This document shows positions 32,527-40,712 of a DNA stretch of 40,712 bases, one piece after another. This DNA is from Dicyema japonicum (taxonomy: Eukaryota; Dicyemida; Rhombozoa; Dicyemidae). The number at the start of each line of letters is the position of its first letter. Within the stretch, counting starts at the first letter, position 1. The notes beneath the pieces were generated by a model, which saw nothing but the letters and a program-made list of their open reading frames with translations, was not told the origin of the DNA and did not search any database. The stretch spans positions 108,019 to 148,730 of the forward strand of contig RDEW01000081.1 in the NCBI GenBank assembly GCA_011109175.1. Direction: 5' to 3'. Both the position numbers and the translations under genes were made by a program.

Positions 32527-33350
32527 ATGGACCTGCAAACATCCTTGTCAAGAGGATTCTACACTCTCTTCCTGAATTCTCTATTGACGCCTGGAGCCGT
32601 ACTTATCAGCTTTCTCTACTTTCCACGTTCTCTCGGCGTGCCTGGACGATGCAGAATTCTTTTGAAAATCTGCTGTGTCATATTGTCAAAATCGTTTTCC
32701 TTCCAAGAGCGGTGCCGGGTTCAACACCATTCCCAATGCTGTTTTGAGTACCTTCTGGATGAATGAATGGGTCCGTATTGGGATCTCACTACGACTGGGA
32801 TTAAAAGTCTGTGTTCCACATCCGTGCCGATGTGGAGACCAGGTCGACTGTTTTGGCCTACAAACAGATCTCTCAGACACATGTGTTTGAACGAAGTCGT
32901 TAGGCGAGCTTTGGACGCCGCCGGACACACCTCCATGCTAGAAAACAGTCGGTCTTTCCAGGCATGACAGGAAACGACCAGATGGGATTACCATCTTCCT
33001 TTTTTGAAACCTGGAAACTTCTTGTCTGGGACGTCACCTGCACCGACACGTTTGCCCCTTTGCAATTTACTCTAGAGTGCCTCTGGTGCTTGTTCTTCCG
33101 CTAGAAAGCCGAGAGGTTGAAACGAGCAAATTATACGGTCCTACCAATGATTTTTTGTTCGTGCCACTTACCGTTAGAACGTTTGGTTCCCTTGCGCATG
33201 CAACGCTGAAATTCTTGAGTCATCTAGGGAATCGAATTTCTAAACGATCAGGAGACTCCCGGGAACTCAGGTGATTATTTGAGCGAATCTCGCTCTCCAC
33301 CCTGAGAGGGAATAGCCACGCAGTCAGGGACGGTATTTATTTTATTAACC
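32527..33350 (+). mobile_element. family D LINE C-terminal region with tail domain
   Basis: Pieces in several frames read GLQTDLSD, KRPDGITIF, KLLVWDVTCTDTFAPLQF, FLFVPLTVRTFGS, LKFLSHLGNRISKRSGDSRE and LFERISLSTLRGNSHAVRDG. The ordered motifs KRPDG...VWDxTCxDTxAP...F(V)PxxVETxG...LGxRI...GDxR...QRIS(L/I)xxxRGN form a conserved C-terminal region found behind one RT type in many invertebrate elements. The spaced acidic residues resemble a PD-(D/E)XK nuclease, but I infer that only. Frameshifts show it is dead. Confidence 0.7.
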
Positions 33351-33429
33351 CCGGATACACCAAGAAAGAAGTTAAAGTAAACAACTAGTTAAGTGTAGTG
33401 GACCGTCTTGAATGTTTCCACAGAGCTCA

Positions 33430-33835
33430 GCTAAACTCTGATCAACTGGTCTATGAAGATCCCTAATGCAAACCTTTATACTAAATGCGAATCCGGCGTG
33501 CTGTCAGATGATATTTTCAAATCAAGATGGAGCTTCTTTGGCCACGTGTTATGTCTAAATGACCAGGTCACCAAATGTCGCAATGGAAAACTACTTCGCA
33601 TACACAGGAGTCGGATTCCGTGGAAGACCAAAAACAAAACTCCGACTATCTTGAATGAAGACCTATGGGCGGTTGGTGTGAGACTAACTTCGGCGGACGA
33701 CCTGGATGACCTAAGAGAACTAGCGAGCAACAGAGGATCATGGTCGTGGTTGACGGAGAGGATGATTAGGAATACGGCACAAGGGAGACTTAATTAACTT
33801 TATGTTTTCTCGGGAGAGCTTTTAATAATAATCAA
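33430..33835 (+). mobile_element. family B LINE 3' end
   Basis: The plus strand reads SRWSFFGHVLCLNDQ, PTILNEDLWAVGVRLTSADD, LRELASNRGSWSWLTERMIR and NTAQGRLN, then a 3' UTR CTCGGGAGAGCTTTTAATAA. It is almost the same tail as the copy at 6945-7280. Only about 130 codons remain. Confidence 0.85.
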
Positions 33836-33942
33836 GTTATTACATTATTTAAAGCTTACACTTTGACCTAAAAATAGGATTTGGATCAACCTTGAAATTT
33901 TCTTAAGAAAACAATTTATGACAAAAAAAGAAAGATTTAGAT

Positions 33943-34035
33943 CAGCGGTTCTTAACCTTTTTAAGCCAACGCCCCTTTTTGATGCAATTTTGGAGGATCA
34001 AAATTTCAACGCCCCTTAAGATTTAATTTTTTTCA
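33943..34035 (+). mobile_element. hAT-like terminal repeat
   Basis: CAGCGGTTCTTAACCTTTTT followed by AAGCCAACGCCCC matches the consensus start of many hAT/Charlie-type elements (CAGnGGTTCTTAACCTTTTT). An inner repeat (ACGCCCCTT at 33970 and 34010) is visible. No paired right end was found nearby, so it is a solo end or a truncated MITE. Confidence 0.55.
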
Positions 34036-34168
34036 ATTGCGGCAATATTTTGTATGATACTAATAGGCCTTTTTCAAGCATTAATCATAAGACGATTTTC
34101 ATAATTATATTTCAGATTAGAAAAATAATTAACATCAAGTTTCTCAGGATGAAAAAACTTAAGATGAT

Positions 34169-36330
34169 TTAACATTCCATCCGTAGGACGTGTCCAAACA
34201 ATCTCCATCGGGCCTCCACCACATCCCAAGTCACAGGTCGCGTTGAGCACTTTCGGTACAGTGCCTCATTGTTGATCCGTGTCGGCCATTGTACCTCGCA
34301 TAGTATTCGTAATTGCCTTCGGTGGAAGGAGTTAAAATTTTTGGTTTCTGAGACCGAGATCCCCCAGCAGGAAAAGTTATATAGCAAGACCAGCTTCACG
34401 AAAGCATTATAGAGGCGCAAACGAAGCGCGATCGTATACCACAAACAGCAAAGGGGAAAGGGAGTCCCCCTGGGGGGTATCCACAGTCGTCGAAAAATTT
34501 CTGAACGACGTACTCTCAACTCGTACCGTCAGTTCTGTATTCGACAATAAAACTTCTATCATCCTGACAGAATCCCTATTAAGGAATCCCCGCAAAACAT
34601 CAAAGAGATTTCCTCGGTGAACTGTGTCGAAGGCTCTCGACATGTCGATATCCAAAATTGTAGTCGCACTCTCAAATCTTTGGTAAGTGGCACAACGCCA
34701 CTTATGCCCCAGACCACATCAGTAGTAGATCTGCCTGTCCTGAATCCACTGTGGCACGATGACAGGAATTCATTCACAGGCTTTTGCACAAGATCCAGCA
34801 CCACCAGAGCAAGGACCTTTCTTAGCGTATTTAGTAGGATGACTGAGTGCAGGTTTTCCACAGGGCCCGCCCTTTTATTCGGTTTTTGAATCGGCACCAG
34901 AATTCCTTTGCCCAACGGAAGAAAGTCGTTAGTTGCAAACATTTGGTTTAATACTTTGCCCACGATTTACACCTGGGTTTTGGGGTTGTACTTATGTAAC
35001 TCAGACGAGCGATTACACTTCAGTCTCTCTATTGCTTTCATAACTTCTCCCACCGTGATTTTATTTACAAGATTTCCTGCATTACCAGTGATTAGGTCCA
35101 CCTTTTCCCCGTCAACTTCAAAGAGTTTTTCAAAATGAGCAGCAATAAGTTCGGCTTGTTCCGTAGCGTCAAAAATCACATTCCCTGTTATCCTGAATTT
35201 TTAGTATGCCCTTTTGGTTCCTCCTCTTAAGCAGGCGCATTGCCAAAAACATCTGCCCACAATCCTTTAGATTCTCCACTTCCTTTAGCCTGGCATCCAA
35301 AACGTTCACTTTAATTTTCTGATTTTTCTCTGTATTCTAGTACGTTCCAACTGTAAAAAGCATTTCCTGTCTGTGTTCGTCATGTTTTCTAGCGATAGTC
35401 GAAGATCCTTCTGTTTTGCAGCTAGTGCGGGAACATCAGGGTGGCCCTGCTTGTACCTCGTACGTTGTGCGGCCGCCTCCCAATGTGTTTGTCTGCAACC
35501 ATGTGAATTCTTTCCATTGTATGCGTCCAAGTGACTCCCGGTGGAAGGCCTGATCTATTGCTTGTAGATGATGTTCCATAGATGATCAATAAATATTTCG
35601 ATGAAGTGTGAAAAACATAATCTCTCGACTAGGTATCCTCTCCGTATGACCTGAGATGGCTTTGTTCCTGATGTGCGTGCATAGCGACTTGTAATATCAA
35701 ACAGGGCCACGACGATCTTGTGGTCGCTTTCCACGACGGCCCCTCCGTATACCTCGAGTCCCGTAATAGTGTTCTATTATTATGTCGGCAAAAAATGTAA
35801 TCAATCTTATTGTAAATCATCACATGGCCCCCAGATTCATTTCTTCTGCAGCTCGTCCAGGTAGTCTTATGTCGTGCAACATGCGTAAACGCAGTGTTAC
35901 ACAGGAATAGATCACTGCCCGACAGAAATTTATCACCACAGCCCCTGGCAGGTTCCTGATCCTTCTTCCGTGTCTTCCGATAGTCGACTCATGCTCCCGA
36001 CATACTCATGCTTTAGCATTTAGTCCCGGCAATGAAGACTAGAAAATACGATTCCAATTCGGCATTTGTCCTCGACAGCTGCACGTAGAAAGCATCAAGT
36101 TCGTCCGAATCTTTGGCGACTCGTCCACTGTGAGGTGCATAAACATTTATAATTGAGAAGGGACCTCGAAGTGCGTTTGACCCCAACCAGTATTTGCAGT
36201 ATGCTGATTCTGTCGCTAACACTCCAACAACGACATATTCCACGAACAAGTTTCTTGTGCACGGCAAACCCCTGTCTATAATGTCTTGATGACGATGGTA
36301 TAACAGGTTTCTTTCCCACTCCCTCTTACA
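34169..36330 (-). mobile_element. family B LINE, nearly full-length but mutated
   Basis: Reading down from 36330: EEP endonuclease (INVYAPHSGRVAKDSDELDA with FYVQLSRTN, FLVFIAG, then NKIDYIFCRHNNRTLLRDSR at about 35800). A linker follows with RYKQGHPDVPALAAKQKDLR, then ATEQAELIAAHFEKLFEVDG, LPLGKGILVPIQKPNKRAGP, CHSGFRTGRSTTDVVWG and DIDMSRAFDTVHRGNLFDVL. Next come TPQGDSLSPLLFVVYD and the tail NFNSFHRRQLRILCEVQWPT then RWRLFGHVLRMEC. The YADD block is deleted between PQGDSLSP and the tail. Order EEP-linker-RT-tail defines the family. About six frame breaks make it inactive. Confidence 0.88.
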
Positions 36331-36414
36331 TTGAAAGATGTTATTTTAAGCTCCTCCAAGCCCTTTAAGTACGTTTCAGACATTTGTGCAATAGAGATGT
36401 CGTCACCACCTCAA

Positions 36415-37680
36415 CCAATACTTTTTTTGTATTTAAATCAATGCAGAGGGAAAGAGTCGTCTCGCGTACCCTGTATCGTGCGGATGGTTCTAAAACCTCG
36501 GAACCGGCTGAAATAGCGAGCATCTTTGCAGGTAGCTTTGGAGCAGTCACTGCAGTTCGACCGGACAAATTCGTCGAAAGGTCTGCTCGCCAAAGTATTG
36601 AGGACGTCATCTTTACGGAGAGGCGCAAGCGAAGCCACTTTCGGGGGAATCTAATATGATGTATAACTGAGGAGGAGGTCCGGTCCGCAATTAGAAAATT
36701 GAAGAACAACGCACTGGGCCAGGACAAGATCCCCATGGCCCTTTTCAAGAAAGGGCCTGCAAGTCTTCTAGCGACCTTTGTAAGGTTGTACAAAGGTAGC
36801 TTCAGGTTGGGTTACGTTCCTAGGCATTGGAAGGAAGCAGAACTGGTTTTTGTAAAAAAAAAACCAGGAAATCCTCCTGAAGACCCTAGTAGCTACCGGC
36901 CTATAAGCCTGTTGTCTGCCGTTGCTAAAATCTTAGAGAGAGTGATATACCAGAGATTAACCCAGGAATGCATAATAAGAGACACCCTCTCGGACCTTCA
37001 GATGGGATTCCGTGAGGGGCGTTCCTGTGGGGACTGCTGTCTATGCGGACGACATAGTACTCTGGGATCACTCGTGGAAACCAGATGTGGCGTGTCGGAG
37101 GATTCAACTCGCTGTCGATGAAATCATACGCTGGTGTGGGAGCAGAGGACTCAGGCTGAGGCCCGAGAAATGCAGGTTATTAGTTTTTGGCCCCCCTAAG
37201 CGGTCTAATAATTTAATGCCTTGAGTGAACATCTATGGGGTACCTATAGAGGTCACTACCTTGGAGTGACGAGCTACCTTGGAGTGACGTTCAACTCCAA
37301 GTGTAGTTTCCAGGAGCACACCGCCCTCGTTAAGAGGCGGGCTGTGCAAAGACTAGGAGCGTTGAGGGCTTTTCAGCTGAGCCGCGATGCCTGGGCCAAA
37401 GTGTTCAACGCCATGGTGCTGCCTATGCTCACTTATGGTGCGCACTCCTGGTATCGCAGTGAGGAACGCGAAAAGTGCCTCACGAACCTTAGGAAGGTTC
37501 GGCGGCGGGCAATACGGTATTCTCTAGGAATGTCTTATAGAGCGCCGCTGCCGGAAAGAGGATAGCCTGATTTTAAGGACCCGGAGGAAGTTATCAAAAA
37601 GATTGAAATTAGACTAAAGAAGGAGGCACGAAGAAGACAACAGAGATGGCACGAAAACGCTAGGGGATGAAAGGGCCCTT
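36415..37680 (+). mobile_element. family C LINE (R1/Jockey-like) with deleted RT core
   Basis: Pre-RT linker: MQRERVVSRTLYRADGSKTS and EPAEIASIFAGSFGAV. RT start: EEEVRSAIRKLKNNALGQDK, PRHWKEAELVFVKKKPGNPP, SSYRPISLLSAVAKILERVI, DLQMGFREGRSC. The frame then collapses into RGVPVGTAVYADDIVLWDHS, losing the palm motifs up to the PQGS loop. It continues with IIRWCGSRGLRLRPEKCRLL, LGVTFNSKCSFQEHTALVKR, LGALRAFQLSRDAWAKVFNA, MVLPMLTYGAHSWYR. GC content is higher than in the surroundings, suggesting a younger insertion. Its left edge abuts the minus-strand family B copy. Confidence 0.88.
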
Positions 37681-37749
37681 AAAAAGTTCTTGCCTAATTA
37701 CTTACTATTATTTCTTGCCTAATAAAAAGTTTTATCGTATCGTTATTGT

Positions 37750-37792
37750 CATATAGCGGCTGCCATGACTGCGTGACTAACATTAAATTATT
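37750..37792 (-). mobile_element. family D LINE 3' terminus
   Basis: ATATAGCGGCTGCCATGACT then GCGTGACTAA (plus strand) is the complement of the family D ending ...SHAVMAAAI*. Confidence 0.6.
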
Positions 37793-38164
37793 ATAAAAAA
37801 TATTTATCAATATTAAAGTTAGTATTTTTACGTCGATGTTATTAGTCGTAGCAAAAAGTGTAAATTATATAAATTTAATGCCAAAGGGAAGAAGACTGTA
37901 TTTTTATGATGCACATGGAAAATACAATACCTAAAAGAGGAAATCTTCGTTTTTTATTTCAACAATGTTTTTCCTTTAAATTCAGAATGAAAATCATAAA
38001 ATCTCAATACAGGATCCTTTTAACACCACCATGGAAACTGCATGAGAATAGCAATGAGCTCATATGTTCAAGAATTCGAAATAATTGCAGAATTACAATG
38101 CCAAAAAGCGTATTAAATTTTTTATTACAAATAAAATTTTATTAAGGAAAGAAAAGAGAGTAAA
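37793..38164. other. no recognisable gene
   Basis: AT-rich. The plus ORF 37906-38145 (MHMENTIPKRGNLRFLFQQC...) shows no motif I recognise. Confidence 0.4.
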
Positions 38165-38345
38165 CAGTTATATAGCGGCTGCCCTGACTGCATGGCTATT
38201 CCCTCTCAGGATGGTGAGCGAGACTCGCTCAAATAACCAGCAGCGCTCACGGGGTCTCCTGTTCGTGCAGAAGGGGGTTCAAGAATTTTGTGACGAGTGG
38301 AATAGAATGTCTGGAGGCAATTTTAGCATCTGAAGACAAACCCGA
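38165..38345 (-). mobile_element. family D LINE 3' end
   Basis: The complement reads WLFERVSLTILRGNSHAVRA with AAI* and, upstream, sequence resembling LVTKFLNPLLHEQETP. It is paralogous to LFERISLSTLRGNSHAVRDG at 33260-33330. Flanks are AT-rich. Confidence 0.65.
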
Positions 38346-38789
38346 CAGCAACTGGTACTCCGCCGCACTTCTTATCGATTTTCTATTATATCGCAAGCGC
38401 TGAGTGATCCATCAATGTCAAAAATAATGTATTATATCAAAGTTAACAATTTTACAAAGTGCTAACTATTATTTCCAGTGGTTTTGATTTTTTAGTCGTT
38501 GTGAATAAACCACTCCCATCTTCCTATTCTTTCTTTTATATTACAAAGACTGCAAATTTACCATCTCAAAGTTAAACTGGAACTCATAATCTAATAAATA
38601 ATAAAAAACCTTTTGTATAAATGTCGAGATTTGGTACATCTTCCAATTCTTTTATATTAAAACTTTCTGGATTATCGTAAACATGATTCCACAAAAGTGT
38701 TGATTCCAGGAATACCACGATGCTCTTTGGTATCGGTCAGAGACATCTCTCCTATAAATAACATGTAATAAATATTATTTTTCCACACT
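38346..38789. other. no recognisable gene
   Basis: AT-rich sequence without motifs, lying between a family D end and the family A copy. Confidence 0.4.
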
Positions 38790-39690
38790 TCATATAGGTA
38801 TACGAGATGCGCTGAAGAGAAACAGGACGCAGTCCAATAACTCCTATTATTCTATACGTTCACTGAAAACCAAATTATCTGAACTTAATAACAGACTCAA
38901 ATGGAGTCGTCTAGTTGGACGACTTTGTCACAAAAACTCTTGTGCCATATTTTGAAAAACGCTAAGAAAGATCAATAGCCTTACCAATGAGGAGGACTGC
39001 GGAATACCAGCAATGTTTCGGAACCCGCTCGCAAGCTTGCAAACAATATTATGAAGTACTACGTATCGATCAGCCATAAAGATTTTTTTCGCTCTCCACA
39101 CGTTGAACGGCGCGGGCCGCAACAAGAACCGTATTCCACCTTGTTCACCCCCGATGATGTTGACAAGGCTATTAAATTGCTACGTCCCACTATTTCTTGT
39201 AGTCCCGACAGTATTTGTACTATTCACCTCAAACACCTTGGACCTCAGGCACTGGCCATATTATCAAGACTGTACAACGACTCTATCAACTACCATACGC
39301 TACCTAATATATTGAAGAATTCTCTGATTACGCCAATTCTAAAGCCTGGAAAACTAAAAGACGTTCCTTCTTACCGCCCCGTCTCAATAACTTGTGTTTT
39401 ATAAAAAGTGCTGGACAAGCTTGTATTAATGCGTATCTCTCCTGTTCTACAACTACCAGAATTTCAACATGGTTTCAGACCAGACCGTTCTACAACGACT
39501 CATTTGGGTTCTATCTCCCAGTTTATTACTGACGGCTTCAACATGATAATTCACTTACGGACGGCCTTAGTATCCATCGATATACAGAAGGCCTTTGATT
39601 CTGTTCCGAGGAAAAGATTTTTAATTCGAACTTACATCCGAACATAAAGCTATGGTTGAAAATTTTCTGGGCGACGCGGAAGGGTCCGGA
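38790..39690 (+). mobile_element. family A LINE: pre-RT and RT N-terminal half
   Basis: Pre-RT: IRDALKRNRTQSNNSYYSIR, LKTKLSELNNRLKWSRLVGR. Then TPDDVDKAIKLLRPTISCSP with DSICTIHLKHLG, LITPILKPGKLKDVPSYRPV, LPEFQHGFRPDRSTTTHLGS and ALVSIDIQKAFDSVPRKRF. The copy stops before the YADD domain. It is the clearest example of the N-terminal half of family A; the 11786-13020 copy supplies the C-terminal half. Confidence 0.88.
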
Positions 39691-39714
39691 TTGACAAAAT
39701 AAATTAGCCCACAA

Positions 39715-39754
39715 GGGTTCCGCGAGCACCTTAAGGTTGGGAACCATTGAATTA
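39715..39754. mobile_element. hAT-like right terminal repeat
   Basis: ACCTTAAGGTTGGGAACCAT with TG resembles the right end of hAT elements (…AAGGTTGGGAACCACTG). It follows directly on the family A fragment and may have cut it. Confidence 0.4.
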
Positions 39755-39869
39755 GAGAATGAATATGACGGTATTTCCAATGAAATGGAAATAATGATAT
39801 TGAAAGTATTGATTTAATAAATTCGTAAACATTTTTGTATTCGATTATTTTTTTGCATTACAATTTTGT

Positions 39870-40335
39870 TATGGGCTTATTTTTGAAAAATTTAACATAA
39901 ATTTCATTTTCAGGTAGTTTTCCATACGTCATTACTCATTCGAATAAAAATTTTGTACAATTCTAATCTTTTTACTATTTTTTCACAACAACGGTTTACG
40001 TAAACATGCTCTTCCGAATAGAAAATTAAGTAATTCCCAATTGTCTTTCTACAGACACGCTTGCCAGTAAAATGTTTTATTCAATTTCTCAAAGTGTCCC
40101 AAGAATTTTTAGATTTTTAGATCGCACTAATAAGATTTAATAGAACTTCAATGTCTGTTTTTAAAGCTTTAAAGCTTTATAGGGTGTCCGGAACCAGGAA
40201 GTTTATTAGTGGTTCGATGTTTTTTGAATTTTCTAAGAAAATTTCCGATTGTCGATTTGGAATTTTTAAATATTCTGCGATATCTTTTATCGTCCATTTT
40301 TACCACGAAAGAGCAAGGATATTAACATCTGCTTA
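39870..40335 (-). mobile_element. Tc1/mariner-type transposase N-terminal relic
   Basis: The minus strand from about 40310 reads WTIKDIAEYLKIPKSTIGNF with LRKFKKHRTTNKLPGSGHP, the paired-like helix-turn-helix of Tc1/mariner transposases (IAxxLxxxxSTVxxxxxxxxxxGxxxxxxGSGRP). It is followed after a frame break by HFTGKRVCRKTIGNYLIFYS, the second helix-turn-helix. The DDE catalytic region is not present. Confidence 0.7.
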
Positions 40336-40359
40336 TTAAACACAAAAAATAAGAACTAA

Positions 40360-40712
40360 ATATTATTATTATTATAAGCAACTACATAGAATCATATAAA
40401 CTATAATTCTATTCGTGCCGCGTCTGAACAATCCTCTTAATTAGCCTTTCCCATCCCCTCCTGTCCGATGCCACTACTAAGGTCTTCACCGTCCTTTAGT
40501 TGTCTGGTTACTGATCTCAGGTCACCATTAAGGAATTCCGGAAAAGTTATTCTTGGACGACCTCTGAACTTCTCCCCTGACGTATCGAAGTATTCTTCCA
40601 TGACGACGTTTGCTGGCGTGTCTTGTTCCAATCTGAGAATATGGCCAAACAATCTCCAGCGAGCCTTCATGATCATGGTGCTCAGAGGTCCGGAACCGCA
40701 TCTTCTATATAA
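40360..40712 (-). mobile_element. family B LINE 3' end
   Basis: The complement reads MIMKARWRLFGHILRLEQDT, FRGRPRITFPEFLNGDLRSV and QLKDGEDLSS. Its 3' UTR ends in a (TAA)n-like tract at 40363-40376. The element continues beyond the window edge. Confidence 0.8.

Noticed and set aside
32686-32936. Minus-strand ORFs of 71-80 codons
   Set aside because: Shadows of the plus-strand family D tail.
33280-33345. An inverted copy of the ATAGCGGCTGCC...CTGACTGCG repeat as an independent SINE
   Set aside because: It is the coding end (LFERISLSTLRGNSHAV) of the family D LINE; the other copies are the same end on the opposite strand.
36365-36793. 142-codon minus-strand ORF
   Set aside because: It is the antisense shadow of the family C LINE linker and RT, whose motifs are on the plus strand.
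1-40712. CRISPR arrays, bacterial operons or phage
   Set aside because: No regularly spaced repeats or bacterial gene organisation; spliced metazoan genes throughout.
1-40712. Alternative genetic code
   Set aside because: CSTF1, SRSF1, CRCP and the channel use standard codons and stops; only one in-frame TAG (kinesin) is seen, which is better explained by mutation or error.

Overview
This is a eukaryotic, almost certainly metazoan, AT-rich window. Islands of conserved single-copy genes sit in a sea of decayed transposable elements. The genes I recognise are an axonemal dynein heavy-chain remnant, a kinesin-14 motor fragment, the cleavage-stimulation factor CstF50 (CSTF1), a four-domain voltage-gated sodium-channel-like protein (Nav), RNA polymerase III subunit RPC9 (CRCP), the IQ-motif protein IQCK and the SR splicing factor SRSF1. 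Sodium-channel architecture, axonemal dynein and IQCK together point to an animal with cilia.

The hallmark of the window is its introns. In CSTF1 (9), the Nav-like gene (23), the kinesin fragment (4), IQCK (5 clear) and SRSF1 (2 of 3), reading frames are restored only by removing GT...AG introns of about 21-35 nt, mostly 22-25 nt. Introns this short are established for dicyemid mesozoans, and short introns also occur in other miniaturised lineages. I infer a dicyemid-like or similarly reduced, fast-evolving spiralian, but cannot prove it from the sequence.

Layout: 1-510 dynein remnant; 515-3540 mostly uninterpretable AT-rich DNA; 3540-4216 kinesin-14 fragment, followed by a short unidentified ORF; 4990-5400 LINE fragment; 6945-8265 LINE tail fused to a deleted 18S rDNA copy plus a second 18S 5' scrap; 8270-11570 spacer-like DNA with diverged repeats; 11570-13550 LINE fragments; 13614-15109 CSTF1; 16465-21874 Nav-like channel; 21940-24090 pogo-like, hAT and tRNA-SINE pieces; 24250-29590 at least six LINE fragments; 29717-32005 a compact three-gene cluster (CRCP, IQCK, SRSF1); 32478-40712 more LINEs from at least four families, with hAT-like termini and a mariner-like remnant.

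The LINE pieces fall into recurring families, labelled here A (Jockey/I-like RT), B (EEP endonuclease + RT + a GHVLRM...RGRPR tail), C (R1/Jockey-like RT), D (RT with a KRPDG...VWDVTC...LRGNSHAV tail) and E (R4/Dong-like RT). Several conserved genes carry isolated single-base frame losses, all of the same polarity. These may be assembly errors, real decay or something stranger, and they should be resolved before any gene here is called dead.
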